From Phreatobacter aquaticus (GTDB lineage Bacteria; Pseudomonadota; Alphaproteobacteria; Rhizobiales; Phreatobacteraceae), in NCBI RefSeq assembly GCF_005160265.1, contig NZ_CP039865.1:1078828-1142827 (forward strand): a stretch of DNA of 64,000 bases. The letters are read 5' to 3'. Position 1 is the first letter of the stretch; each line of letters starts with the position of its first letter. The notes under the pieces are model-generated. The model was not told the origin of the DNA, ran no database searches, and saw nothing but the letters and a program-made list of their open reading frames with translations. Positions 48,882 to 57,685 of this stretch are shown here, one piece after another. A program made the position numbers and the translations under genes.

Positions 48882-51236
48882 ATGGACCGACGGGATAAGC
48901 TGCGCCTAAGCGAGATTGATATTTGCGACCTTTTCATTACGCCCGCGATCAAGAGCGCCGGCTGGGATCCGCTGACACAAATCCGACGTGAAGTGACGCT
49001 TACACCTGGTCCTGTCATTGTTCGTGGTAATCTGTCTTCAAGGAACAAAAAGAAGAAGAAATTTGCAGACTATGTCCTGTCTTGGAAGCTATCGCTTCCG
49101 ATCGCTATCGTTGAAGCCAAGGACAACAATTTTTCGGTTTCCCACGGTTTGCAGCAAGCCCTTGGCTATGCAGACATCTTACAACTGCCGAGCGCATTTA
49201 GCTCAAACGGGGATGGTTTCGCGTCGCACAACAAAACAGCAGCGGCGGGTGAGGACATAGAGACAGAGTTTCCGCTCGATCATTTTCCTCCGCCACACGA
49301 GCTGTGGAGCCGATACAAGACGTTTCACAATATCGCGGATCAAGAAGTCGCGCTTGTTGAACAGCCCTACCATGTCGATTCTGACGGCAAGGAGCCTCGC
49401 TACTATCAAGTGGAGGCAATCAACCGAACCGTAGAGGCAATCGCTAAAGGGCAGAAGCGCATCCTGCTCGTGATGGCGACCGGTACGGGGAAAACTTACA
49501 CGACATTCCAGATCATTTGGAGACTTTGGAAGGCCAGAAAAGCGAAGCGAATCCTGTTCCTCGCCGACAGAAACATCCTCGTCGATCAAACGCTGGTCAA
49601 TGACTTCAAGCCCTTTGGCGCGGTCATGACCAAGGTGAAAAATCGGAAGGTCGATCCGGCCTATGAGGTCCACCTCGCGCTGTATCAGGCGCTGACCGGT
49701 CAGGAGGAATCCGATAAGATTTTTAAGTCCGTTTCGCGTGACTTCTTCGATCTTATCGTTGTGGACGAATGTCATCGGGGAAGCGCGGCCGAGGATTCAG
49801 CGTGGCGTGAAATCCTCGACTATTTCAATGGCGCGGTTCAAATCGGTATGACGGCCACGCCCAAGGAGACAGAGTACGTTTCCAACATCACCTACTTTGG
49901 CGACCCGGTTTACACCTACACGCTCAAGCAGGGCATCGAAGACGGCTTCCTGGCGCCGTATAAGGTGATCCGTATCGATATCGACCGGGATGTCGAGGGC
50001 TGGACCCCGCCACCCGGAATGGTCGATGACCTCGGCAACCAGGTTGAGGAACGCGAATACAATCAGAGGGATATGGATCGCATTCTGGTCCTCAACCAGC
50101 GAACCAAGCTCGTTGCAGAACGTGTGATGAAGCTGCTTCGGGCAACGGACCCGATGTCGAAGACCATCATCTTTTGCGAGGACATCGACCACGCAGAGCG
50201 GATGCGCAAGGCGATTGTCAACGCAGCTGGCGACTTGGCTCGCAACAACTCGAAATACGTCATGCGTATTACGGGTGACAGTACCGAAGGCAAGGCGGAG
50301 TTGGACCGGTTCATCGACCCCGAAGAGCCATATCCCGTTATCGCCACCACCTCTCAGCTCCTTACGACGGGTGTAGACGCCAAAACCTGCAAGCTGATCG
50401 TCCTCGACCGCACGATCAACTCGATGACCATGTTCAAGCAAATTATTGGGCGTGGCACACGGATCGACGAGGACAATAACAAGTTCTTTTTTACGATCAT
50501 GGATTTTAAGAAGGCCACCGAGTTGTTCCGAGATCCGGCCTTCGATGGCGAGCCGGTTGTCATCTACGAGCCCGGCAACGACGATGATCCTGTGCCACCT
50601 GATCCAGAGCCGGAGGATGAAGATGCCCCCGGTGGCGATGGCTCGGACGATGAACCTGGAGTCACCAAAATTCGCATTAGCGGTGTGGATGCGCAGATCA
50701 TCGCCGAGCAGATCCAATATGTTGGGCCAGATGGCCAACTGATCACTGAATCCTATCGCGAGTTCGCCCGTAAGCAGATCATCTCGGAGTATCGGTCGCT
50801 GGATCAGTTCATCCAGAAATGGCGCGTGAGCGATCGCAAAAAGGCGATCATCGACGAGTTGGAAGAGCATGGCATCGTGCTCTCCAACCTGGCGGACGAG
50901 GTTGGCAAGGACATCGGCGATTTCGATCTGCTGTGCCACATTGCCTACGATCAGCCGCCACTCACGCGTCGAGAGCGGGCCGAGAAGGTCAAGAAACGGA
51001 ACTATTTCGCCAAATACGGCGACAAGGCTAGAGCCGTTCTGGAAGGGCTGCTCGACAAATACGCGGATGAAGGCATAACCACGATTGAGGAAACGAAGGT
51101 GCTTCGGCTGACGCCCTTTGCGGACATCGGGACCCCGACTGAGATCATCAACGGGGCGTTTGGCGGCAAGGCGAAGTACGAGCAGGCCCTCAACGAACTA
51201 GAAGATCAGATTTACGGGCAGGCATCGAACGAATGA
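48882..51236 (+). CDS. hsdR: Type I restriction enzyme R subunit (HsdR, EcoEI-like)
   Basis: 784 residues. The N-terminal nuclease domain has FADYVLSWKLSLPIAIVEAK (D...ExK, about residues 61-80). The helicase motor has PRYYQVEAINRTVEAIAKGQKRILLVMATGTGKTYT (Q motif and Walker A near 200), FDLIVVDECHRGSAAEDSAW (DECH near 293), VQIGMTATPKE (III), and TINSMTMFKQIIGRGTRIDED (VI, near 520). An acidic linker (PGNDDDPVPPDPEPEDEDAP) leads to a C-terminal EcoEI_R_C-type domain. All catalytic residues are intact. GGAGG precedes the ATG; the stop overlaps hsdM (ATGA). Confidence 0.95.
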   Translation: MDRRDKLRLSEIDICDLFITPAIKSAGWDPLTQIRREVTLTPGPVIVRGNLSSRNKKKKKFADYVLSWKLSLPIAIVEAKDNNFSVSHGLQQALGYADILQLPSAFSSNGDGFASHNKTAAAGEDIETEFPLDHFPPPHELWSRYKTFHNIADQEVALVEQPYHVDSDGKEPRYYQVEAINRTVEAIAKGQKRILLVMATGTGKTYTTFQIIWRLWKARKAKRILFLADRNILVDQTLVNDFKPFGAVMTKVKNRKVDPAYEVHLALYQALTGQEESDKIFKSVSRDFFDLIVVDECHRGSAAEDSAWREILDYFNGAVQIGMTATPKETEYVSNITYFGDPVYTYTLKQGIEDGFLAPYKVIRIDIDRDVEGWTPPPGMVDDLGNQVEEREYNQRDMDRILVLNQRTKLVAERVMKLLRATDPMSKTIIFCEDIDHAERMRKAIVNAAGDLARNNSKYVMRITGDSTEGKAELDRFIDPEEPYPVIATTSQLLTTGVDAKTCKLIVLDRTINSMTMFKQIIGRGTRIDEDNNKFFFTIMDFKKATELFRDPAFDGEPVVIYEPGNDDDPVPPDPEPEDEDAPGGDGSDDEPGVTKIRISGVDAQIIAEQIQYVGPDGQLITESYREFARKQIISEYRSLDQFIQKWRVSDRKKAIIDELEEHGIVLSNLADEVGKDIGDFDLLCHIAYDQPPLTRRERAEKVKKRNYFAKYGDKARAVLEGLLDKYADEGITTIEETKVLRLTPFADIGTPTEIINGAFGGKAKYEQALNELEDQIYGQASNE

Positions 51237-52699
51237 GCAACATCTCGGGTATCATCAAGTCCATTCAGGACATCATGCGCAAAGACGCCGGCGTCGATGG
51301 CGATGCGCAGCGCATCGGTCAGATGGTCTGGATGTTCTTCCTCAAGATTTACGATGACCGGGAAGTCGAACTGGAACTCGTCGAAGACGATTATAAATCC
51401 CCCTTGCCGGAGCATCTGCGCTGGCGGAGCTGGGCGGCCAACAAGGAAGGGCTGACGGGCGAAGGCCTCGCCGAGTTCGTCAACCTTCAACTCTTCCCAA
51501 AGCTGAAAACGCTCGTGCCGCCACCCGGCGATCTTGGACGCAAAGCGTCGGTTGTTCGTGATGTCTTCGAAGACGCGAACAATTTCATGAAGAACGGTAC
51601 ACTGATCCGGCAAGTGATCAACAAGATCAACGAGATCGATTTCAACAGCCGCGAAGACCGACACACCTTTGGTGCGATCTACGAGCAGATTCTCAAGGAC
51701 TTGCAAAGCGCGGGAAATGCCGGCGAGTTCTACACACCACGCGCCGTGACAAAGTTCATCATCAACCGGCTGAACCCGAAGCTCGATGAGATCGTGTTCG
51801 ATCCGGCCTGTGGCACGGGTGGCTTTCTGTCCTGCGCCGTGGAGCACAAGCGAAAGTTGGTGAAGTCGCCGACCGATGAGGAAACGCTCCGGCGCACCAT
51901 TCATGGCGTGGAGAAGAAGGCTCTCCCGCACATGCTTTGCGTGACGAATATGATCCTTAACGGGATTGACACGCCATCGGGCATCAAGCACGGCAACACG
52001 CTTTCAAAGCCGTATCGGGATTACGGCGACAAGGATCGCGTCCATGTCATCGCGACCAACCCGCCTTTCGGCGGCATGGAAGAGGATGGCATCGAGAACA
52101 ACTTCCCTTCGCATCTGCGCACGCGGGAAACAGCCGATCTCTTCATGGCGCTGATCATCAAACTGCTGCGCTCACATGGTCGCGCGGCTGTGGTGCTGCC
52201 TGATGGCTTCCTCTTCGGCGAAGGCACGAAATCGACTCTCAAGCAGCAGCTTCTGGAGGAGTGCAACCTCCATACGATCGTGCGCCTGCCAAATGGCGTT
52301 TTTGCACCCTATACCGGCATCAAGACGAACATCCTGTTCTTCACCAAGGGCGTTCCGACCAAGGATATCTGGTTCTACGAGCACCCCTACCCGGAAGGCG
52401 TGACGAGCTACAATAAGACCAAGCCGATGCAGTTCGAAGAGTTTCAGACCGAACAAGATTGGTGGGGCACCGAGTCGGATGGCTTCAAGGCGCGCAAGCC
52501 GACCGAACAGGCCTGGAAGGTGAGCGCGGCTGAGATTGCTGCCAATGGCCATAATCTCGATCGGAAGAACCCTCATCAGGCGGCAGCGGTAGACCACGAT
52601 CCGGAGGCACTGTTGATCGCCTACGGCGACACGCAGAAATCCATCCAGTCCTTGCGCGACGAGCTGAAGGCGATCCTCTCCGACGCCCTGTCACGGTGA
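51233..52699 (+). CDS. hsdM: Type I restriction-modification methyltransferase (HsdM)
   Basis: 488 residues. An HsdM N-terminal helical domain (IIKSIQDIMRKDAGVDGDAQRIGQMVWMFFLKIYDDRE) is followed by the N6-adenine methylase core. Motif I is FDPACGTGGFLSCAVEH near residue 195, and motif IV is IATNPPFGGMEEDG near 275. RAAVVLPDGFLFGEGTKSTLKQQLLE and FTKGVPTKDIWFYEHPYPEG complete the fold. It modifies one adenine in each half-site set by HsdS. Overlaps hsdR and hsdS by 4 bp on both sides. Confidence 0.96.
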   Translation: MSNISGIIKSIQDIMRKDAGVDGDAQRIGQMVWMFFLKIYDDREVELELVEDDYKSPLPEHLRWRSWAANKEGLTGEGLAEFVNLQLFPKLKTLVPPPGDLGRKASVVRDVFEDANNFMKNGTLIRQVINKINEIDFNSREDRHTFGAIYEQILKDLQSAGNAGEFYTPRAVTKFIINRLNPKLDEIVFDPACGTGGFLSCAVEHKRKLVKSPTDEETLRRTIHGVEKKALPHMLCVTNMILNGIDTPSGIKHGNTLSKPYRDYGDKDRVHVIATNPPFGGMEEDGIENNFPSHLRTRETADLFMALIIKLLRSHGRAAVVLPDGFLFGEGTKSTLKQQLLEECNLHTIVRLPNGVFAPYTGIKTNILFFTKGVPTKDIWFYEHPYPEGVTSYNKTKPMQFEEFQTEQDWWGTESDGFKARKPTEQAWKVSAAEIAANGHNLDRKNPHQAAAVDHDPEALLIAYGDTQKSIQSLRDELKAILSDALSR

Positions 52700-54420
52700 G
52701 CGACATGGCAAACGTTGCAGACATTCTGACCGACAACCTGGACATCTGGACGAGCGCGATTGAGCGTCGGTCCACGGCAGGACGTGGGAGATCGAAGAAA
52801 TTCAGCCTCTACGGCATTGAGAAGCTGCGTGCGCTCATTCTGGATTTGGCCGTGCGCGGAAAGTTGGTTCCGCAGGACCCAAATGAAGAGCCCGCGTCGG
52901 TGCTATTGGAGAGCATAGCGAAAGACCGCAAAACTCGGTTGAAACCGAGAACGGCAGATTTTCGCGCTGCACCAAAGATACTGAATAGGACCCTCCCAAA
53001 CGGCTGGTGTATTGCTCGTCTTGATTGTCTTGCGAATTCCCAAGCTGGGTTCGCGTTCAAATCAAACGACTTCAATGAGATTGGGGCAGGTCTTCCACTG
53101 ATTCGTATTCGCGATGTGGGGCTTCAATTTTCTGGCACATACTACAGCGGCGAGTATCGTGAAGAGTTTGTCGTCACCGAGGGTGACTACCTGATCAGCA
53201 TGGATGGTGAGTTTCGGGTGGCAGTTTGGACCAATGGGCCCGCGCTACTGAATCAACGAGTTTCTCGTCTGCAATTCTATTCCGATAAAATCGCAAAACA
53301 GTATGTGGTAATTGATCTGCAAAAGCAGCTGTCGAAGCTACAAGGCGTCAAAGCCTACACGACAGTTGACCATCTATCTGGAAAGCAGATTTCGGAAGCT
53401 GAGATTGCGCTTCCTCCCCTAGCCGAGCAGCATCGGATCGTCGCGAAGGTCGATGAATTGATGGCCCTGTGCGATCGGCTGGAAGCGCAGACCTACGATG
53501 CGATCGAGGCGCATGAGCTACTGGTCGGCAACCTCCTCGCCACATTGCCGAGAAGCCAGAACGCCGAGGAACTGGCCGAGAATTGGGCGCGCATTGAAAC
53601 CCATTTCGACACGCTCTTGACCACCGAAGCCAGCGTCGATCAGCTGAAGCAGACCATTCTGCAACTCGCTGTGATGGGCAAACTCGTCCCGCAGGACCCG
53701 AACGATGAACCGGCGTCGGAGCTCCTTAGCAGGATAGCTGCCGCAAAAAGCCGTATGATTTCAATTGGAAAGCTTAAGTCGACGAAGTCGCCTCCACCGA
53801 TTAGGGCCAACGAAAGACCGTTTCAATTGCCGGTCGCTTGGCAATGGTGTCGCCTTAGTGAAGCGATCGACGTCAGAGATGGTACGCACGATTCTCCGAA
53901 GGACGCCACAGGCAACGAGACTTTCCCTCTCGTAACGAGCAAAGATTTTAAGAATGGGAAAATTGATTTTGAAAATGCCCGACGTATATCTGCTGAAGAC
54001 CATTTTATTATATCAAAGCGGTCCCTAGTTGAGCGAGATGATATTCTGTTTTCGATGATAGGAGGAAATTTAGGAAATCAGGTGCAGGTCAAGACAGACG
54101 AACAATTCAGCGTAAAAAATGTGGCGTTGTTTAAGTATTACGATCGAAATATGACATTACCAGAATTTATTAAGATTTTTTTAGAGAATATAGCATTCGA
54201 TCTGCAGATAAAGGCATCGGGTGGGGCGCAGCCGTTTGTTTCACTGGGTTATCTGAGGGCCGTTATTTTTGCATTACCGCCCGTCGAGGAACAACGGCGT
54301 ATCGTCGCTAAGGTCAAAGAATTATTCCGCCACCTTGATTTGATACGCGAAGCTTTTAATTGCACTCGTGTAGCGCAGGTAAGCTTTGCTGACGCTATCG
54401 CTTCCAAAGCCGTGTCTTAA
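52696..54420 (+). CDS. hsdS: Type I restriction-modification specificity subunit (HsdS), mosaic
   Basis: 574 residues from a GTG overlapping hsdM's stop. The two target-recognition domains follow conserved N-terminal and linker units. Unit one is LRALILDLAVRGKLVPQDPNEEPASVLLES (near 45); unit two is LKQTILQLAVMGKLVPQDPNDEPASELLSR (near 318). Both TRDs end with LPPLAEQHRIVAKVDELMALCDRLE and LPPVEEQRRIVAKVKELFRHLDLI. The second TRD is encoded by AT-rich DNA (about 35% GC in parts of 53940-54200) beside high-GC conserved segments, suggesting the TRD was exchanged. No frameshift is seen; the frame is complete. Confidence 0.95.
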   Translation: MSDMANVADILTDNLDIWTSAIERRSTAGRGRSKKFSLYGIEKLRALILDLAVRGKLVPQDPNEEPASVLLESIAKDRKTRLKPRTADFRAAPKILNRTLPNGWCIARLDCLANSQAGFAFKSNDFNEIGAGLPLIRIRDVGLQFSGTYYSGEYREEFVVTEGDYLISMDGEFRVAVWTNGPALLNQRVSRLQFYSDKIAKQYVVIDLQKQLSKLQGVKAYTTVDHLSGKQISEAEIALPPLAEQHRIVAKVDELMALCDRLEAQTYDAIEAHELLVGNLLATLPRSQNAEELAENWARIETHFDTLLTTEASVDQLKQTILQLAVMGKLVPQDPNDEPASELLSRIAAAKSRMISIGKLKSTKSPPPIRANERPFQLPVAWQWCRLSEAIDVRDGTHDSPKDATGNETFPLVTSKDFKNGKIDFENARRISAEDHFIISKRSLVERDDILFSMIGGNLGNQVQVKTDEQFSVKNVALFKYYDRNMTLPEFIKIFLENIAFDLQIKASGGAQPFVSLGYLRAVIFALPPVEEQRRIVAKVKELFRHLDLIREAFNCTRVAQVSFADAIASKAVS

Positions 54421-54425
54421 GCCCC

Positions 54426-56264
54426 ATGCGCCTGAAATCGGTTCTCATCAGCCAGTACAAGAACCTCAAAAACTTTACGCTGACATTTGAGGGCGATAGC
54501 TTCATCGATATTTTCGTTGGTAAGAACGGCTCGGGAAAATCCAACTTTCTCGAAGCCCTGATTGAAATTTTTGACCACGTTTACGGCTTCACGGCGAGCG
54601 GTGTTGGCCCAGGGTTCGAATACGAGATCGCATGGGATATCGGCGGCAAGACCACGACGCTCCGTTGGCACGGCGGACAGATGTTCATCAACGGCGTCGT
54701 GCGACAACAGCTCGGCAAGACGCCGATGCCAGTCAACATCATCGTCTATTATTCCGGCCAGAACGACACTGTTGCGGCGCTGATCCGTCGATACCGCGAC
54801 ACATATCGGCGCTCGGTGAGGAAGGCCAATGTCGCCGAAAGCCCGCGTTTCATCGGCATCGGGCCGGACTACAAGACCTTGCTTTTGGCCTTGATGCTGA
54901 TGCTCCCTGAGGCCTCGCAAGCCCGGGAGTTCCTGCGCATTAAGCTCGGCATTGAGGCAACGGGCGGAACAACCCGGCTGGCGCTCCGCAGGCCGACAGT
55001 TGCTCACCGAACCAGATATTTCGACCCGCTAGACAACACGCAGTTGTTCTGGGGCGTCAAAGGCATCGCCCGGACATTCCTCGACCAGCTGATGCTCTGC
55101 ATCGTTGGAGGTTTCACGCCCGCATCGCTCTATGACCGCGCCACTGACACCTATGAGCTTGGTATCGATGTCATCAAATTCCGCGAGGTTTTCGCGGCTC
55201 TGCCGCCTGTCGAGGTGTTTTGTGAGTTCAACGCACTAAGGGCGCTCAACATGATCGCGGATATCTCAATCCCGGTTCGGTTGGCGGCCAACGCTGAGGT
55301 GTCATCTCGTGCCTTCAGCGACGGGCAATTCCAATCCGTCTACCTCTTCGCGATTTCCGAGCTGTTCAAGGATCGCGAATGCATCACGCTGCTGGACGAG
55401 CCAGACGCCTTTCTTCATCCGGAATGGCAGTTCGACTTTCTCCACCAGACGCTTGCGATCTCCGAGCAGGGTGCACGAACAAACCACATCCTGATGAGCA
55501 GCCATAGCGCCTCGACAATCGCTGCGAAGGTCGAATGCCGGATCAGGCAGATTGAATTCATAGGCGGAAGAACCGAAGCGCGGGAAAAGGGCAGGGGCGA
55601 GCTGATCAAGTCACTGTCAGCAGGGCTGATCACGTTCTCGGAGAAAGAAGCGGCACTCAGCATCGACCGGGTGCTCAAGAACACCACCCAGCCCGTGTTG
55701 TTCACAGAAGGCATCTCCGATGTGATAATCCTGCGGACGGCTTGGGATTGCACGTTCCCCGGACAAGATTGCCCGTTTGAAATCGAGCAAGCTTTCGACT
55801 GCGCCTTCCTGCGCAATCTCATGAAGCGGCAGTCTCTCTATGACGGGAACCAGGGCCGAAAATTTTTTGCACTCTTCGATTTCGACGGTGCCTACCAAGA
55901 TTGGTCGCAACTCGGTGATCTCATCGAGCCCGATATCGAAAAGTGCCTTACCGTCAAGCGACGGAATTGCGAGGGATACGCAATGCTCCTGCCAGTACCG
56001 GCAGACCTTAGCATTCGCAATCAAGTATGGAATGCCAATGCAAACCGGACGTTCGAGGGGGAGTCACGGCTGAGCATTGAGCTTCTATTGAAAGACACCC
56101 CCGGCATCGATCAGCATTTTGCGGTGGACGTAAACGACAGGGCTGGTTGGATTAAGTTCAATGGGGACAAGCTGAGGTTCGCGGCTGAGGTCGTGCCGCA
56201 AATCCCGCCCCAGCATCTCATTGTGTTCAAGCCAATCTTCGATTTCGTTCTTTCGCGGATTTAG
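54426..56264 (+). CDS. OLD-like ABC-ATPase with C-terminal TOPRIM domain
   Basis: 612 residues, 5 bp after hsdS. The N-terminal ATPase has FVGKNGSGKSNFLEAL (Walker A, residues 31-46), an RRxxDTYRRS helical arm, an SDGQFQSVYLFAISELF signature-like helix near 297, ECITLLDEPDAFLHPEWQFDFL (Walker B, near 317) and LMSSHSASTIAAKVE (H-loop, near 357). The C-terminal third fits TOPRIM: VLFTEGISDVIIL (the metal-site Glu, near 424) and FFALFDFDGAYQDW (DxD-like, near 480). The layout is that of OLD/Gabija-A nucleases. Being in the hsd operon makes a defence role likely; the activity itself is inferred. Confidence 0.82.
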   Translation: MRLKSVLISQYKNLKNFTLTFEGDSFIDIFVGKNGSGKSNFLEALIEIFDHVYGFTASGVGPGFEYEIAWDIGGKTTTLRWHGGQMFINGVVRQQLGKTPMPVNIIVYYSGQNDTVAALIRRYRDTYRRSVRKANVAESPRFIGIGPDYKTLLLALMLMLPEASQAREFLRIKLGIEATGGTTRLALRRPTVAHRTRYFDPLDNTQLFWGVKGIARTFLDQLMLCIVGGFTPASLYDRATDTYELGIDVIKFREVFAALPPVEVFCEFNALRALNMIADISIPVRLAANAEVSSRAFSDGQFQSVYLFAISELFKDRECITLLDEPDAFLHPEWQFDFLHQTLAISEQGARTNHILMSSHSASTIAAKVECRIRQIEFIGGRTEAREKGRGELIKSLSAGLITFSEKEAALSIDRVLKNTTQPVLFTEGISDVIILRTAWDCTFPGQDCPFEIEQAFDCAFLRNLMKRQSLYDGNQGRKFFALFDFDGAYQDWSQLGDLIEPDIEKCLTVKRRNCEGYAMLLPVPADLSIRNQVWNANANRTFEGESRLSIELLLKDTPGIDQHFAVDVNDRAGWIKFNGDKLRFAAEVVPQIPPQHLIVFKPIFDFVLSRI

Positions 56265-56317
56265 GAAGCTACGCGCTATCAGGCTTAGATCCAGCACCCC
56301 CTAAACGCAAAGCGTGA

Positions 56318-56338
56318 GTGGGGCAACGAGTGGGGCAA
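56318..56338 (+). repeat. Paired GTGGGGCA boxes (right arm-type integrase site)
   Basis: GTGGGGCAACGAGTGGGGCA, matching the pair at 43620-43640 in sequence, spacing and orientation, 80 bp inside attR. Confidence 0.6.
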
Positions 56339-56398
56339 ACAACCAGCCGCAGGAAAAAAGTGAGTGGTTGCAGATATATAAGGAGCATATTTGGCGGA

Positions 56399-56412
56399 CT
56401 CCCTCTCCGCCA
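56399..56412 (+). repeat. attR: right core of the island direct repeat
   Basis: CTCCCTCTCCGCCA, identical to the tRNA-Ser 3' end. Beyond it the flanking DNA must be the original sequence downstream of the tRNA. Confidence 0.85.
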
Positions 56413-56782
56413 TTATCGCTTATATGTCAGTGATTTAGCTTTATTGAGAGACTAGTCCTCCATTCGACTGCCTACGCGAAAATGTTCCAGATGCGCGATC
56501 TCGCGCGATTTGGCCCCTTGGCGATGCGCTGAGATCCTGAAGCACCACGGAATTCAAGCGCTGACAGCGCTTGCCCATCACAGGGGCCAAGGGCGCGCAG
56601 GGCAAATCTATCGACGCTCGATCAGAAGAATGCGTTTGGAGACATCACTGACCCAAACCTGCAGTGGCTCACTCCAGGTCGTGGCTGGGGAGCCATCCCA
56701 ACCGATCAGCTAATGTTCTGTGGGAGAATCCTGAATTGGGCCGTTGGATCAGGCTCGCGCCGCGGCTGGGTTGGATAATCCC
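56413..56782. other. 370-bp gap after attR
   Basis: AT-rich at first (TTATCGCTTATATGTCAGTG), then mixed. A 67-codon open frame on the plus strand (56510-56713) has no recognisable match and ordinary composition is lacking, so it is left out. It should contain the displaced native end of the tRNA-Ser transcript and the terminator of the leftward ABC operon, but no clear stem-loop with T tract was found. Confidence 0.5.
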
Positions 56783-57685
56783 TCAGGAAAGCCAGACCGG
56801 GTTGGTCCAGGCGCGTCGTCCGGCGGAATCGGCGACGACCAACCGGACGAATCCACCCGGCATCAGTCCGGCAAGCGGCAGGGTCGCGCGGGTCGTTCCA
56901 GGCTCGACGATCTGGGTCGCCCTGGAGCCGCGGCCAAGCGCCATGATGGACGAGGCCGGCGAGCAGGTAATCTCCACCTGGTCCTCGGCAAACCGCACGT
57001 CCTCGATTACCGGTCCCTGGCTTGAATAGAAGGCGCCGGCCTTGAGGGCCGCGACCAGCGCGTCGGGTTCGTTGGCTTCGGCCTTGACCATGACATAGCC
57101 GCCGAACGCGTCGGCGCAGTGGAAATGGGCGTCATCCGTCGCGCACAGATTGATCCGCCGGCCATCTGCCAGCAACTGGTCGATCAGATAGGCGCCGTCG
57201 CCGCGGTCGGTGCGCACCTGGCTCGTGTGATTATAAATCTCGACCGCATGGGCGCCGGGAATGGTCGCTGCATCCGCCGTGCTGAGCGCATACCAGCCGG
57301 GGTGTGGCAGCGCGACGAAGGCGCCGGCATCCAGACAGCGCCGGGCGAGCGCCGCGCCGGTCTCGCCAGCCGTCGTATGGGCAAAATCGGCCGGCAGGCC
57401 GACGGCGAGAATGTGCCAGATCTCCCCAAGAGCGGTTGCCGGTGCATGCACCTCGGCACCGAGGATGGTGGTGAAGGTCTCGGTGCGAAATGGCACGGTA
57501 TCGACGATCGGAAAGCTGTATTTCGGCAAGAAATGATCGGTGATGGCCAGGAAATCATAGCCAGCCTCGCGATAGGCCCGGCAGACGGCCTCCGGTGACC
57601 GGGCGCCGTCCGTCAGGTTGGTATGGGTGTGGATGTTGCCCTTGAAGAAGCGGCCGGCGGCGGAGAAGGCTGGATCATGCAACAT
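56783..57685 (-). CDS. PHP-domain metallohydrolase (CehA/McbA-like)
   Basis: 300 residues. GNIHTHTNLTDGARSPEAVCRAYREAGYDFLAITDHF gives the first PHP metal motifs (HTHT...TDH). ILGAEVHAP, VALPHPGW and CATDDAHFHCADAFGGYVMV supply further ligands. A C-terminal beta-rich part with PVIEDVRFAEDQVEITCSP resembles CehA/McbA. It may hydrolyse a phosphoester or amide linked to the transported substrate. The ATG overlaps the end of the ATPase gene by 11 bp, so it is the last gene of the operon. Confidence 0.87.
   Translation of the reverse strand: MLHDPAFSAAGRFFKGNIHTHTNLTDGARSPEAVCRAYREAGYDFLAITDHFLPKYSFPIVDTVPFRTETFTTILGAEVHAPATALGEIWHILAVGLPADFAHTTAGETGAALARRCLDAGAFVALPHPGWYALSTADAATIPGAHAVEIYNHTSQVRTDRGDGAYLIDQLLADGRRINLCATDDAHFHCADAFGGYVMVKAEANEPDALVAALKAGAFYSSQGPVIEDVRFAEDQVEITCSPASSIMALGRGSRATQIVEPGTTRATLPLAGLMPGGFVRLVVADSAGRRAWTNPVWLS

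Larger units (their letters stand above)
43496..56412. mobile_element. 12.9-kb genomic island integrated at tRNA-Ser(CGA)
   Basis: Bounded by the 14-bp tRNA end repeat. It carries a P4-type integrase, two unknown genes, an AlpA-like regulator, a replication-initiator-like protein with phased repeats and a type I restriction operon with an OLD-like nuclease. Transfer genes are not seen, so it is an integrative mobilisable, satellite-like or replicative island rather than a full conjugative element. Lower and variable GC, especially from about 53750 to 54420, fits acquisition. Confidence 0.88.

Noticed and set aside
48750-56590. 18-bp near-match (GCGCTCGCCCATCACAGG at about 48763 and GCGCTTGCCCATCACAGG at about 56567)
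   Set aside because: One mismatch in 18 bp is expected about once by chance in a window of this size and base composition, and the second copy lies outside the island.
56510-56713. 67-codon frame after attR
   Set aside because: No recognised motif, no good ribosome site, and unusual composition; it could be a degraded remnant but there is nothing to support a gene.
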